Shown: positions 52,185 through 63,111, counted from the stretch's first letter. The stretch is 64,000 bases of DNA from Ensifer sp. Root278 (GCF_001429285.1 NZ_LMJJ01000003.1:198641-262640); one strand, 5' to 3'. Notes: generated by a model from the sequence alone, not told the origin. Numbers and translations: made by a program.

Positions 52185-53006
52185 CTATTCATCCCGCGCG
52201 ACATTGCTCAAGGGAGAAGTGCCACCATTCGAGAAGCCCCTGTAGCGTAAGTGGCTACGGTTCAAATGCGCCCGCATCGCTTCACGGGCCTGTTCGGAAT
52301 TGCCGGTGCTGATCGCTTCGCAGATCGCCCTGTGCTCCCGAACCGTGTTCTGCACATACTCTGGTGTGATGAGCTCGGGGTTCACCTGTTTCGAGAAAGC
52401 CGGTTGGGGGAGGATCTGGAGGCTCATCAGGTTAAAGAACTCTATGAAGGCGCCGTTATTCGTCGCTTCCGCGATCGATCGGTGGAACACGAAATCCAGG
52501 TGGTCGAGGGCGGCCTCGTCGTCGAGCGAGGCTTCGAACTGCCGTGCGGCATTCCAGATATTCGATTCCTGCGCCCATGAACGGCGAGTCGCAGCAAGGC
52601 CTGCGGCATGGACCTCGAATGCCATCCGCAGTTCAAGGAGGTCCATGAATGATGTTTTCAGGCGCTGCAAGGGCGCCAGGACAAGTTCCGGATCGTAGTC
52701 GTATGGGTCTTCCGGCTTAGGTTTCTCGTGCACGAACACACCGACGCCATGACGTGCCTCGACAACTCCCTCCGACCGTAACGCGGAGACGGCCTCCCTG
52801 ATGATCGTGCGGCTGACGTTAAACTGCTGCGCCAGTTCATTCAGCGATCCAAGTTTGTGGCCCTTGTCCAGTTGATTGTCGACGATATGGGCCTTCAGGG
52901 CCTGTATCGTCCGGCTTGCCAAAGTACTCAAGATTCCACCCGTCTGCTTGGTCGCACGCGTGAGCGGCGTTTGCCAACTGATAGGGATTTGTTGTGTCTT
53001 TGACAA
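52185..53006 (-). CDS. GntR-family (FadR/FCD) regulator of the hydantoinase island
   Basis: The 273-residue protein has a FadR-like winged helix (LGSLNELAQQFNVSRTIIRE, ALRSEGVVEARHGVGVFV) and an FCD domain (DFVFHRSIAEATNN, HRAICEAI). Only non-ATG starts exist: TTG at 53006, or a TTG at 52931 with GGGTGGA upstream, which would shorten the N-terminus by 25 residues. It is divergent from the RidA gene, and two GAGATA-type palindromes lie near that gene's promoter. Confidence 0.9.
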   Translation of the reverse strand: MSKTQQIPISWQTPLTRATKQTGGILSTLASRTIQALKAHIVDNQLDKGHKLGSLNELAQQFNVSRTIIREAVSALRSEGVVEARHGVGVFVHEKPKPEDPYDYDPELVLAPLQRLKTSFMDLLELRMAFEVHAAGLAATRRSWAQESNIWNAARQFEASLDDEAALDHLDFVFHRSIAEATNNGAFIEFFNLMSLQILPQPAFSKQVNPELITPEYVQNTVREHRAICEAISTGNSEQAREAMRAHLNRSHLRYRGFSNGGTSPLSNVARDE

Positions 53007-53397
53007 GGTAGCATGACGCAGTGAGGTGATGCTACCTCAACTGAAATTTTCGGTGTGCGCACTCTCTGCCGAATAGTGGGGCCTGGCCATCTCATTTCTG
53101 GCTTTTTTTGGAGCTCGTTGCGAAATTTTTTTTGACGTTGGCGAGAATTCACAGTTTTATAGAACCAATGCTTAGTGGTTAACTATTTGATATTTTGTGA
53201 TTAATCCCGCTGGGCTGGTTTCTCAGAGCAAAGAGATAGTATCTCTAACTTTTATGTTGACATGAGATACTATTTCACTAATCTCTTCGTCAGAAAAAGC
53301 GAGCCAGCGCCACGATCCCCAAGCGAACGTGGCGAATAGCTCCGGGAACAGGAACTGCGCCCAACGGCGCGCACACAAAATCAGGTGGAAAACCGCT
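53007..53397. promoter_or_regulatory. Divergent promoter region with two GntR operator-like palindromes
   Basis: The region has no gene and is AT-rich between 53100 and 53280. GAGATAGTATCTC (53233-53245) is a perfect palindrome, and GAGATACTATTTC (53264-53276) is a near copy 31 bases on. TTGACA at 53257-53262 lies between them as a likely -35 box for the rightward operon, so binding of the regulator to both sites would block the promoter. Confidence 0.7.
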
Positions 53398-53871
53398 ATG
53401 GGTGACGTCTCCGCACGCCTCTCCGAGCTCGGCATCGTGTTGCCTTCGATTGCCTCGCCCTCAGGCAACTACATTCCGTATCGGTTTGCCGGGAACCTTC
53501 TCTTCGTTTCCGGGCAGATCCCTCGGATTGACGGCGTGGAGCATTTTGCCGGGGTCGTGGGGCAGGATGTCTCGCTTGAAGAGGGCTATCAGGCGGCGCG
53601 GCTTTGTGCCTTGAACATCCTTGCCCGTGTCAACGACGCGCTCGACGGCGATCTCGACCGGGTAGTGGCCTGCGTTCAGGTCCGTGGCTTCGTCAACGCG
53701 AAGGCGGATTTCAAAGGTCACCCCGCGATCCTCGATGGTGCGTCCGACCTTTTCGTCGAAATTCTGGGCGAAAAGGGGCGTCATGTGCGCACGGCACTGG
53801 GGGCCGGATCGCTTCCACGTGGATCGTCGGTCGAAGTGGACGCCGTGTTTGAAGTCGCAGCGAAATCCTGA
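53398..53871 (+). CDS. RidA-family protein (YjgF/UK114 superfamily)
   Basis: The 157-residue protein belongs to the longer, RidA-like branch of the superfamily, which hydrolyses reactive imines or carries out related steps. It has GNLLFVSGQIPR near residue 36 and HVRTALGAGSLPRGSSVEVDA near the C-terminus, keeping the key Arg of imine-deaminating members. ATG 53398 follows AGGTGG. It is the first gene of the operon, ahead of importer and hydantoinase genes, so it may act directly on the imported compound's breakdown product. Confidence 0.9.
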   Translation: MGDVSARLSELGIVLPSIASPSGNYIPYRFAGNLLFVSGQIPRIDGVEHFAGVVGQDVSLEEGYQAARLCALNILARVNDALDGDLDRVVACVQVRGFVNAKADFKGHPAILDGASDLFVEILGEKGRHVRTALGAGSLPRGSSVEVDAVFEVAAKS

Positions 53872-53895
53872 CGGTTACAGGAAAGGGAATTGGCC

Positions 53896-54651
53896 ATGGG
53901 CGAGAATGAAAGCAACGAAAAAGCCATCGAAATGACGGGTGTCAACAAATGGTATGGTCCGTTGCAGGTACTTAAGGGCGTCGAACTCAACGTTGCGCGG
54001 GGCGAGCATATCGTCCTCTGTGGCCCGTCAGGGTCGGGAAAGTCCACACTCATTCGCTGCATCAATCACCTTGAGGAAGTCCAGCAGGGCAGGATCGTCG
54101 TCAATGGCACTGCGCTCAACCAGAAAGGGTCGAACGCCGATCACATTCGCCGCGACGTCGGCATGGTTTTCCAGCAGTTCAACCTCTTCCCCCATATGAC
54201 CGTTCTGGAAAACTGCATGCTGGCCCAGCGCCGGGTCCGAAAGGCGTCGGCGGCGGATGCCAAGGCGAAAGCGATGCGGCATCTGGAGCGCGTGCACATT
54301 GCCGAGCAGGCGCAGAAATACCCCGCTCAGCTTTCCGGCGGCCAGCAGCAGCGCGTAGCGATCGCCCGCGCGCTCTGCATGGATCCGAAGATCATGCTGT
54401 TCGACGAACCGACCTCGGCGCTCGATCCGGAAATGGTCAAGGAAGTGCTGGACACGATGATCTCGCTTGCCGACGACGGTATCACGATGATCTGCGTGAC
54501 GCATGAAATGGGGTTCGCGCGTGCCGTCGCGCACCGTGTCATCTTCATGGACCGCGGCGAGATCATCGAGAGCGCCAAGCCGGACGTCTTCTTCAATAAT
54601 CCGGGCCACGAACGCACCAGGGCGTTCCTCAGCCAGATCCTCAACCACTGA
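53896..54651 (+). CDS. Polar amino-acid-type ABC transporter ATPase
   Basis: The 251-residue ATPase has Walker A GPSGSGKS near residue 40, [15 protein letters not shown] and [19 protein letters not shown] motifs (here IMLFDEP). ATG 53896 follows GGAAAGGGA; a TTG six bases earlier is less likely. It drives the importer made of the next three genes. Confidence 0.95.
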   Translation: MGENESNEKAIEMTGVNKWYGPLQVLKGVELNVARGEHIVLCGPSGSGKSTLIRCINHLEEVQQGRIVVNGTALNQKGSNADHIRRDVGMVFQQFNLFPHMTVLENCMLAQRRVRKASAADAKAKAMRHLERVHIAEQAQKYPAQLSGGQQQRVAIARALCMDPKIMLFDEPTSALDPEMVKEVLDTMISLADDGITMICVTHEMGFARAVAHRVIFMDRGEIIESAKPDVFFNNPGHERTRAFLSQILNH

Positions 54652-54660
54652 GGGCGGCCG

Positions 54661-55329
54661 ATGAACTACTCCTTCGATTTCGCACCGGTTTTTGCCGCAT
54701 GGCCCATGCTTTTGGAGGGCGTGATCGGCACACTGAGAATGTCATCGCTCTCCATGGTCTTCGGCCTGAGCCTCGGCATCGTGTTCATGCTGATGCGCAT
54801 GAGCAAAAGCAACGCTCTTCGGGCGATGGCGATCGGTTACATCGAGCTGATCCGCAACACGCCGATCCTCGTGCAGGTCTTCTTCGTCTTCTTCGGCATG
54901 CCGGCCATCGGTATCCGGCTGAGTGGGGAACAGGCGGCGATCCTCGCCATGACGCTTAACTGCGCGGCCTATGCCGCGGAGATCGTGCGCGGCGGAGTAC
55001 AGTCGATCCGACCCGGGCAGATCGAGGCTGGCAGGGCGCTCGGCCTACACACGGCCGACATCTACCGTTTCGTTGTGTTTCGTCCGGCTATCCGTGCGGT
55101 GTACCCGGCGCTCTGCAGCCAGTTCATCCTGATGATGTTGAACTCCAGTCTGGTGTCTTCCGTCTCGGCGGAGGAATTGACGTACTTCGCCCAGACCCTG
55201 GATTCCCAGACGTTCCGCAGCTTCGAGATCTATCTCACGCTTGGCGTCATCTATCTCGTGCTGTCCCAGTTCTTCTCTGCCGCGCTTGGCGTGATCGGCA
55301 GGGTCTATTTCTCCTATCCGACGAAGTGA
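54661..55329 (+). CDS. Amino-acid-type ABC transporter permease 1 of the hydantoinase island
   Basis: The 222-residue HisMQ-type permease starts MNYSFDFAPVFAAW, almost like the permease at 44156. It has an EAA-type loop (ALGLHTADIYRFVVFRPAI) near residues 120-138. It lies nine bases after the ATPase gene and ten before the second permease. Confidence 0.94.
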   Translation: MNYSFDFAPVFAAWPMLLEGVIGTLRMSSLSMVFGLSLGIVFMLMRMSKSNALRAMAIGYIELIRNTPILVQVFFVFFGMPAIGIRLSGEQAAILAMTLNCAAYAAEIVRGGVQSIRPGQIEAGRALGLHTADIYRFVVFRPAIRAVYPALCSQFILMMLNSSLVSSVSAEELTYFAQTLDSQTFRSFEIYLTLGVIYLVLSQFFSAALGVIGRVYFSYPTK

Positions 55330-55339
55330 GGGCCTTGCG

Positions 55340-55990
55340 ATGATCCGTCAATTTGGCTGGGGAGAGTTCCTCTTTCTGCTCGAAGGCGCGCGCTGGACGG
55401 TGGTCCTGACGCTTCTCGCCTTCACCTTCGGCGGCGCGCTCGGGTTGGGCGTGGCGCTCGGCCGCACGAGCAAGTGGAGGCTGCTGCGTATCCTGATGGC
55501 CACCTACATTCAGATCTTTCAGGGCACCCCGCTGCTGGTCCAGCTGTTCTTCGTCTATTTCGGCCTGCCGCTTCTGGGTCTTAAGGTGGATGTCTGGGTG
55601 GCGCTGACGATCGGGCTTTCGCTGCATACCAGCGCGTTCCTAGGCGAGATCTGGCGTGGCAGCATCCAGGCGGTTCCCGGTGGCCAGAGTGAGGCCGCCC
55701 GCGCTCTCGGGATCGGCTATGTGCACCGGATGGTGGACGTCGTCCTGCCGCAGGCGTTCCGCATCGGCCTGCCTGCGACAATCAGCTTCCTTGTGAACCT
55801 CATCAAGGGTACCGCGCTTGCTGCTCTGCTCGGACTGACGGAGCTCACCCGGTCCGGCCAGCTGATGGCGAACATCACGTTCCAGCCGCTGCAGGTCTAT
55901 GGCGCAGTCGCCCTCGTCTACTTCTTCATATGCCTTCCGCTGACCTTCAGCAGCGCTCGGATCGAACGGCGGCTGAATGCCGATCGGTAA
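55340..55990 (+). CDS. Amino-acid-type ABC transporter permease 2 of the hydantoinase island
   Basis: The 216-residue HisMQ-type permease has IFQGTPLLVQLFFVY and an EAA loop (ALGIGYVHRMVDVVLPQAF). It is the partner of the permease upstream. The binding-protein gene follows 38 bases downstream. Confidence 0.94.
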   Translation: MIRQFGWGEFLFLLEGARWTVVLTLLAFTFGGALGLGVALGRTSKWRLLRILMATYIQIFQGTPLLVQLFFVYFGLPLLGLKVDVWVALTIGLSLHTSAFLGEIWRGSIQAVPGGQSEAARALGIGYVHRMVDVVLPQAFRIGLPATISFLVNLIKGTALAALLGLTELTRSGQLMANITFQPLQVYGAVALVYFFICLPLTFSSARIERRLNADR

Positions 55991-56028
55991 AACAAGAACG
56001 CATGACAAAACCAACCAGAGGTGACCAC

Positions 56029-56874
56029 ATGTTCAAGATAGCATTGCCCTTTTCGCGTTCGAACGTTCCCGGCGTGTTTGCCGCCGCGCTTTTGGCCACG
56101 ACCTTGTTCGCGACGACGGCGCTGGCCATAACACCGGAGGAACTGAAGGCCAAGGGCACGGCGACCATCGGCGTGCAGATGGACCAGTTCCCCTGGGGTT
56201 TCATCGACCAGAATGGCCAGAATGACGGCTTCGACATCGAAATCGCCAAGCTGATCGCCAAGGAACTTGGTGTAGAGGTCAAGTTCGAGCGCATCACCGG
56301 GCAGAATCGCATTCCGCTGCTGGTCAACGGCAATGTCGACTTCCTCGTGCCATCGATGACGATCACCGAGGAGCGCGCCAAGGTCATCCAGTACGTCATC
56401 CCCTACTCGTCGAACGATATCACGGTCTGGGCAAAGAAGGATGCGGCGATCAAGGGCAACGACGACCTTGGCAAATACGTCATCGGCGTGAACCGTGGTA
56501 GCGTGTTCGAGCCGATCCTCGTCAAGGCTGCACCGCCAACGACCGAGATCAAACGCTTTGACGACGATGCGACGACCGTGCAGGCCCTCCTGTCCGGCCA
56601 GGTCGACGCCATCCTTGGCAGCGTGACCTACGGTCTCGTCATCAAGGAGACGGGACACGAAGCGGAGTTCGAGCGCAAGTACAAGGTGGCCGATAATTTT
56701 CAGGGCATGGCCGTTCGCAAGGGCGACCGGGAAATGCTCAACTTCCTCACCGATTTTGTGACCAGTCACACGGCTGATGGCTCGCTCGACGCACTTTACA
56801 AGAAATGGATCGGCGTCGATCGCGCAAAACTGCCGACAACGCTGCCGGGCGTAGACTTCACCGGCAAGCAATAA
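56029..56874 (+). CDS. Amino-acid-type ABC transporter periplasmic binding protein of the hydantoinase island
   Basis: The 281-residue protein has a Sec signal (AAALLATTLFATTALA, cleaved near residue 30) and a family 3 solute-binding fold with GTATIGVQMDQFPWGF and DGFDIEIAKLIAKELGV. ATG 56029 follows AGAGGTGA; an ATG at 56002 is also in frame. Acidic and aromatic residues in the predicted pocket do not by themselves tell the ligand. A very stable hairpin follows the gene. Confidence 0.93.
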   Translation: MFKIALPFSRSNVPGVFAAALLATTLFATTALAITPEELKAKGTATIGVQMDQFPWGFIDQNGQNDGFDIEIAKLIAKELGVEVKFERITGQNRIPLLVNGNVDFLVPSMTITEERAKVIQYVIPYSSNDITVWAKKDAAIKGNDDLGKYVIGVNRGSVFEPILVKAAPPTTEIKRFDDDATTVQALLSGQVDAILGSVTYGLVIKETGHEAEFERKYKVADNFQGMAVRKGDREMLNFLTDFVTSHTADGSLDALYKKWIGVDRAKLPTTLPGVDFTGKQ

Positions 56875-56880
56875 CGCGCC

Positions 56881-56907
56881 TGCCCTGCGCAACCGCTGCG
56901 CAGGGCA
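56881..56907 (+). other. Very stable hairpin between binding-protein and hyuA genes
   Basis: TGCCCTGCGCA (56881-56891) pairs perfectly over 11 bases with 56897-56907 across a 5-base loop. No T run follows. It probably stabilises the importer message and lowers read-through to hyuA. Confidence 0.6.
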
Positions 56908-57041
56908 CCCCGAAACATCAACAATCGAAGAGCTTTAGCCTCCGCCTGCAAGTGCGGGCGGGGAATGCCCACCGCATGTCGAAAGCAAGCCCTTGGGCGC
57001 GGTGTGGAAGAGAAGTTCGTTCACGGAGCAAAGTCAAGAAA

Positions 57042-59132
57042 ATGGCGAAAGATGGTATGCAGATCAGGGTCGGTGTCGACATCGGCGGCACCTTCACCGA
57101 CGTTGCGATGGAGGTAGGCACCACGCTCCATTCGATCAAAGTGCTGACCGATTATTCCTATCCGGAAAACGCGATCGTCAGGGGCATCCGGCAGGTCGCC
57201 GAGTTGGCAGGCGTCGAACTGTCAGAGATCGACACCGTCATCCATGGCACGACGCTCGCGACGAACGCGCTGATCGAGCGGCGCGGCGCGCGCACTGCCT
57301 TCATCACCACCAAGGGCTTTCGCGATGTCATCGAGATGCGGACCGAAAGCCGCTTCGAACAGTATGATCTCAATATTGTGCTGCCTGCGCCGCTTGTGCC
57401 CCGCAACGAACGCTTCGTCATCGACGAGCGGATCGGCGCCGACGGTGGTGTCCTGAAGCCGCTCGATCTTGCCGAGGTCGACGCCCTCTGCGACCGTATT
57501 ATCGCCGCAGGCTATGAAAGCGTCGCAATCGGCTTCATCCATTCATACCTGAATGGCGCGCATGAAAAGGCGGTGCGCGACCGATTGCTGGCGAGGAAGC
57601 CGGATCTGTCCGTTTCGATTTCCTCGGAGGTCTCGCCGCAGATGCGCGAGTTCCAGCGTTTTAACACGGTCTGCGCCAACGCGTTCGTCAAGCCGCTGAT
57701 GGCGTCTTATCTCAATCGTCTCGTCGGCAGGCTGGCGGAAGAGGGCATGCGCAGCCCGGTCTTCATGATCCATTCGGGCGGCGGTATCATCAGCGTCGAG
57801 AGCGCTATCGAGTTTCCGGTTCGCCTCCTCGAATCCGGTCCGGCGGGCGGCGCGATCTTCGCCGCGCATATTGCCAGCAGTTACGGGCTCGATCAGGTCC
57901 TCTCCTACGATATGGGCGGCACGACCGCAAAAATCTGCCTGATAGAGAACCAGACGCCGAAGACCTCGAAAACCTTTGAGGTGGCCCGCACCTGGCGTTT
58001 CAAGAAGGGCAGCGGCATGCCGATCTCCATCCCGGTTATCGAGATGGTAGAGATCGGCGCCGGCGGCGGATCGATCGCCACCGTCGACAGTATGCGTCAG
58101 ATCCGTGTCGGGCCGCACAGTGCCGGTTCCGAACCGGGGCCGGCCTGCTATGGCCGTGGCGGGGAAAGCCCGACGGTAACTGACGCCGACCTGATCCTCG
58201 GCCGCCTCGATGCCGACGAGTTTGCAGGCGGGGCGATGAAGCTTAATGCGCCCGCCTCCGATCGGGCGATGCATGCCGACATCGCGTCGAAACTCGACAC
58301 CGACATTGCCACTGCGGCCTACGGCCTCAGCGAGGTCGTGGACGAGAACATGAGCAACGCCGCCCGCATGCATGCAGTCGAAAATGGCAAGGAGCTTTCA
58401 GAGTTCACCATGATCGCCTTCGGTGGCGCCGCGCCCATCCACGCCGCCCGCCTTTGCGAGAAGCTCGGCATGGCGAATCTACTGATCCCGCCGGGAGCCG
58501 GCGTCGGCTCGGCCATCGGGTTCCTGCGCGCGCCCTTCGGCTTCGAGTCGGTTCGCAGCGCCTATAGCCGCCTCAGCCGTTTCGACGCAGATGCGATCAA
58601 CCGGACGATTTCGGAGCTCGTCGCGGAAGCGACGTCCTTCGTGCGCTCCGGCGCACCGGATGCCGATCCTAATCTCGAGTGTACCGCATACATGCGCTAT
58701 GTCGGCCAGGGCTGGGAAGTTCCCATCACGATCGATGTGCGTGACTATGCCGATGTCGATGGTGCCCTATTCCGCGCTCTCTTCGACGCGCAGTACGAGC
58801 ATTTCTTCGGCCGAGTGATTGGCGGCCTCGATGTCGAGATCGTCAGTTGGTCGCTGAGAGCGACATCGAAAGTCACGCCGCCGGCCAGGATCAGCAAGGT
58901 CGGGAAGGCTGGCGGCGCTACGGTGCGCGGCACCCGCGAGATTTTCGATGTCCAGGAAGGCCGCTTCCAGCAGGCCTCGGTCGTCTCCCGCCACGACATG
59001 AAGCCGGGCGACTGGGTCGCAGGTCCGGCGGTCATCACCGAACGCGAAACCTCGACCATCATTACGGCGAGCCGCGAGGTCGTCATGCAGGCCGATGGCT
59101 GCCTGCTCGTGTGCGCCAAGCAAGCCGCCTGA
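57042..59132 (+). CDS. hyuA: Hydantoinase/oxoprolinase family, HyuA-type subunit
   Basis: The 696-residue protein is the ATP-binding subunit of an N-methylhydantoinase/oxoprolinase/acetone carboxylase-type enzyme. The actin-like ATPase starts VGVDIGGTFTDVAME, with GTTLATNALIERRG and a second DMGGTTAK motif. ATG 57042 is chosen; an ATG at 57057 is also possible. It pairs with HyuB encoded 14 bases downstream and would open a cyclic amide or related ring at the cost of ATP. The substrate cannot be assigned within the family. Confidence 0.92.
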   Translation: MAKDGMQIRVGVDIGGTFTDVAMEVGTTLHSIKVLTDYSYPENAIVRGIRQVAELAGVELSEIDTVIHGTTLATNALIERRGARTAFITTKGFRDVIEMRTESRFEQYDLNIVLPAPLVPRNERFVIDERIGADGGVLKPLDLAEVDALCDRIIAAGYESVAIGFIHSYLNGAHEKAVRDRLLARKPDLSVSISSEVSPQMREFQRFNTVCANAFVKPLMASYLNRLVGRLAEEGMRSPVFMIHSGGGIISVESAIEFPVRLLESGPAGGAIFAAHIASSYGLDQVLSYDMGGTTAKICLIENQTPKTSKTFEVARTWRFKKGSGMPISIPVIEMVEIGAGGGSIATVDSMRQIRVGPHSAGSEPGPACYGRGGESPTVTDADLILGRLDADEFAGGAMKLNAPASDRAMHADIASKLDTDIATAAYGLSEVVDENMSNAARMHAVENGKELSEFTMIAFGGAAPIHAARLCEKLGMANLLIPPGAGVGSAIGFLRAPFGFESVRSAYSRLSRFDADAINRTISELVAEATSFVRSGAPDADPNLECTAYMRYVGQGWEVPITIDVRDYADVDGALFRALFDAQYEHFFGRVIGGLDVEIVSWSLRATSKVTPPARISKVGKAGGATVRGTREIFDVQEGRFQQASVVSRHDMKPGDWVAGPAVITERETSTIITASREVVMQADGCLLVCAKQAA

Positions 59133-59146
59133 ACGGAGGATAATCC

Positions 59147-60784
59147 ATGAAAACCAATGCACTTTCCGACGTCCACATGCAGATCATGTGGAACCGGCTG
59201 ATCTCCGTGGTCGAGGAGCAGGCCATCACGCTGATCCGAACCGCCTTCAGCACCAGCGTACGAGAATCCGGCGACCTGTCCGCCGGCGTGTTCAACCGCG
59301 GCGGTAAGATGATCGCCCAGGCGGTGACCGGCACGCCCGGCCACGTCAACGCCATGGCGGAAGCCGTCGGCCATTTCATCCGCGATATCGGTCCGGAGAA
59401 CATCTTCGAAGGTGACGTCTACATCACCAATGATCCCTGGAAGGGCACCGGCCACCTGCACGACTTTACCGTCGTCTCGCCGAGCTTTCGCAACGGTTCT
59501 TTGGTCGGCTACTTCGCCTGCACCGCGCATGTGGTGGATGTTGGCGGCCGTGGCTTCGGCCCGGATGCAAACGAGGTTTACGAGGAAGGCATCTTCGTCC
59601 CGATCATGAAATTTGCGGAGCGTGGCAAGGTCAACAAGGATCTCGTGAACATTCTCCGCAACAACGTGCGCGAAAGCCATCAGGTGGTCGGCGACGTCTA
59701 CTCGCTCGCGGCCTGCAACGAGATCGGCCATCGCCGCCTGATGGACATGATGGACGAGTTCGATCTTGCGGATCTGGAAACGCTGGCCGACTTCATCTTC
59801 AATCGCAGCTACGATGCGACGCTGGAGCGGATCGCGGCCCTGCCGAAGGGCTCCTATTCCAATGTAATGCGCGTCGATGGCTATGGCTCGCCGATCGATA
59901 TCGCCGTTCGCCTTGATGTGGCCGACGACCATATCCTAGCCGATTTCGACGGCACGTCGCCGCCGAGCCCGAAGGGTATCAACTGCCCGTTCATCTATTC
60001 CGCAGCCTATGCCTGCTATGGTCTGAAGTGCTCGATCGCGCCAGAGATTCCGAACAATCACGCATCCCTGCTGCCGTTCCGCGTCATAGCGCCGGAGAAC
60101 TGCATCCTCAACGCGCAGCATCCGGCGCCTGTATCTGTGCGTCACGTCCTCGGCCATCTCGTTCCCGATGCCGTGCTCGGCGCCGTGCACAAGATACTGC
60201 CGGGCCGCGTGCCGGCGGAAGGGGCGGGTGCGCTCTGGAACTTGCATGTCAGTGTACGCCCGCTGCAGGGCGAGAAGGCCCCGGCCGACGGCGGTCAGCG
60301 CGCCGAAGTGCTGCTGTTCAACAGCGGCGGCGCCGGTGCGCGTTCGACGCTTGACGGCCTGAGCGCGACGGCATTCCCGAGCGGCGTGCACTCAATGTCG
60401 ATCGAGGCGACGGAGCATGTCGGCCCGGTCATCTTCTGGCGCAAGGAACTGCGCGACGGATCGGGCGGCGCCGGCCAGTTCCGCGGCGGCCTTGGCCAGG
60501 TCGTGGAAATCTCGCCGACCGAAGGTCACGAGATTCATTTCAACGCCATGTTCGACCGCGTCGAGCATCCGGCGCGCGGCCGTGAGGGCGGCGAGAACGG
60601 TGCCCCCGGAGCCGTGCTGCTCGATGACGGCACACGCCTTACGTCGAAGGGACGGCAGCATGTGCCGGCGGGGCGCCGGCTCATCCTCGAGCTTCCCGGC
60701 GGTGGCGGCTATGGTCCGGCCGATAAGCGCGATCCGGCTGCCGCCAAGCGCGACAGTGCTTTCGATTACGTCGTCGCCAGATAG
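59147..60784 (+). CDS. hyuB: Hydantoinase/oxoprolinase family, HyuB-type subunit
   Basis: The 545-residue protein is the partner subunit. It has IMWNRLISVVEEQAITLIRT at the start, the TNDPWKGTGHLHD metal-binding motif near residue 97, and a C-terminal ELPGGGGYG motif. GGAGG precedes the ATG. Both subunits look full length, so the enzyme is likely active. A hairpin separates it from the aminotransferase gene. Confidence 0.93.
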   Translation: MKTNALSDVHMQIMWNRLISVVEEQAITLIRTAFSTSVRESGDLSAGVFNRGGKMIAQAVTGTPGHVNAMAEAVGHFIRDIGPENIFEGDVYITNDPWKGTGHLHDFTVVSPSFRNGSLVGYFACTAHVVDVGGRGFGPDANEVYEEGIFVPIMKFAERGKVNKDLVNILRNNVRESHQVVGDVYSLAACNEIGHRRLMDMMDEFDLADLETLADFIFNRSYDATLERIAALPKGSYSNVMRVDGYGSPIDIAVRLDVADDHILADFDGTSPPSPKGINCPFIYSAAYACYGLKCSIAPEIPNNHASLLPFRVIAPENCILNAQHPAPVSVRHVLGHLVPDAVLGAVHKILPGRVPAEGAGALWNLHVSVRPLQGEKAPADGGQRAEVLLFNSGGAGARSTLDGLSATAFPSGVHSMSIEATEHVGPVIFWRKELRDGSGGAGQFRGGLGQVVEISPTEGHEIHFNAMFDRVEHPARGREGGENGAPGAVLLDDGTRLTSKGRQHVPAGRRLILELPGGGGYGPADKRDPAAAKRDSAFDYVVAR

Positions 60785-60792
60785 TCCTCCCG

Positions 60793-60826
60793 GGGACCGG
60801 GCGAGGCGAGAGCGTCGTCCGGTCCC
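60793..60826 (+). other. Intercistronic hairpin after hyuB
   Basis: GGGACCGG (60793-60800) pairs perfectly with 60819-60826, with further pairing possible in the 18-base loop. It lies eight bases after the hyuB stop and has no T tract. Confidence 0.5.
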
Positions 60827-60856
60827 AAATGCCAGATCAATTCAAGGAAGCCGGAG

Positions 60857-62062
60857 ATGAAGTTCGAAAACAAGCGCGCTGGGGGCATCAAGTCGTCCCC
60901 CAGCATGGCGATCGCCATGGCCGCCAAGAAACTGGCTGCCGAAGGCCGCGACATCATCGATCTGTCGCTCGGCGAGCCGGATTTCGAGCCGCCAGCCCAC
61001 GTCGCCGACGCAGCCTGCGAAGCCATTCGCAAGGGCAGGGTGCGCTATGGCGTGCCGGCGGGTATGGAAAGCCTGCGCGCGGCAATCGTCAGCAAGTTCA
61101 AGACGGAAAACAGGCTGGATTATGCCATCGACGAGGTGATGGTCGCAAATGGCGCCAAGCAGATCCTGTTTGACGCGTTCCTCGCGACGCTGGAAACCGG
61201 TGACGAGGTCATCATCCCCACGCCCTGCTGGGTATCCTACGGCGATATCGTGTCCCTGCATGGCGGCGAGCCGGTCTATGTCAATTGCGGGCCTGACGCC
61301 GGCTTCAAGATCACCGCCGAGAGGCTGGAGGCGTCGATCACGCCGAAGACGCGCTGGCTGATGCTGAATTCGCCGTCCAATCCGACGGGCGCAATCTATT
61401 CCGCCGATGAATATCGCGCGCTTGCGGAGGTGCTCGCCCTCCATCCGCAGATCCTGGTGCTCTCGGACGAGATCTACGAGCACATTTTGTTGAAGGACGT
61501 ACCCTTCGCATCCTTTGTGTCGGCCTGCCCCGAACTGCGTGACAGGACGCTGATCGTCAACGGTGTCTCAAAGGCCTATGCGATGACCGGCTGGCGTGTG
61601 GGCTATGCCGCCGGTCCGAAAACCCTGATTGCCGCGCTCAACAAGATGCAGTCGCAGAGCGTGACATCCGTCTCGACGGTGGCGCAGGTGGCGGCTCTCG
61701 CCGCGCTGACAGGTGACCAGGCTTTCGTCGCGAAAGCGGCGGAAACCTTCGCCGGCCGGGCGAAGATCGTTTCGCAGCGCCTTGCGCAGATCGACAAGCT
61801 CGATTTCACCCCGCCGGATGGCGCCTTCTATGCCTTCATCGGCGTTACAAAGCTGCTCGGCCGGACGACGGCGGAAGGAGCGGTGATCGCCGACGACATG
61901 GCCCTTGCCTCCCATCTGCTCCAACAGTTCGGCCTGTCGAGCGTACCCGGCGCCGCGTTCGGCGCGCCCGGTTTCATCCGCCTGTCAATTGCGGCATCCG
62001 ACCGCGAGCTGGAGGGTGCCTGCGACCGCCTTGCCGCGATGGTGCGGTCGCTCGCGGCCTAA
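60857..62062 (+). CDS. Class I/II PLP-dependent aminotransferase (aspartate aminotransferase-like)
   Basis: The 401-residue enzyme has the fold type I pattern: LSLGEPDFEPP, the substrate loop RYGVPAG, NSPSNPTGAIYS, LSDEIYEH, the PLP lysine near K239 in VNGVSKAYAMTGWRVGY, and the C-terminal Arg in FIRLSIA. It would move the amino group from the ring-opened product to a 2-oxo acid. The start at 60857 follows GGAAGCCGGAG. Its amino donor is not predictable from sequence. Confidence 0.93.
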   Translation: MKFENKRAGGIKSSPSMAIAMAAKKLAAEGRDIIDLSLGEPDFEPPAHVADAACEAIRKGRVRYGVPAGMESLRAAIVSKFKTENRLDYAIDEVMVANGAKQILFDAFLATLETGDEVIIPTPCWVSYGDIVSLHGGEPVYVNCGPDAGFKITAERLEASITPKTRWLMLNSPSNPTGAIYSADEYRALAEVLALHPQILVLSDEIYEHILLKDVPFASFVSACPELRDRTLIVNGVSKAYAMTGWRVGYAAGPKTLIAALNKMQSQSVTSVSTVAQVAALAALTGDQAFVAKAAETFAGRAKIVSQRLAQIDKLDFTPPDGAFYAFIGVTKLLGRTTAEGAVIADDMALASHLLQQFGLSSVPGAAFGAPGFIRLSIAASDRELEGACDRLAAMVRSLAA

Positions 62063-63049
<987 letters not shown>

Positions 63050-63056
63050 GAAAAGT

Positions 63057-63082
63057 GGGCCGCCTTCGCGCGGAGGCGGCCC
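63057..63082 (+). other. Intercistronic hairpin between kdgD and aldehyde dehydrogenase
   Basis: GGGCCGCC (63057-63064) pairs with 63075-63082, extended by one T-A pair. There is no T tract. It lies eight bases after the kdgD stop. Confidence 0.5.
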
Positions 63083-63111
63083 TCGTCGCAGAATGAAAAA
63101 GGGGAAAGCCC

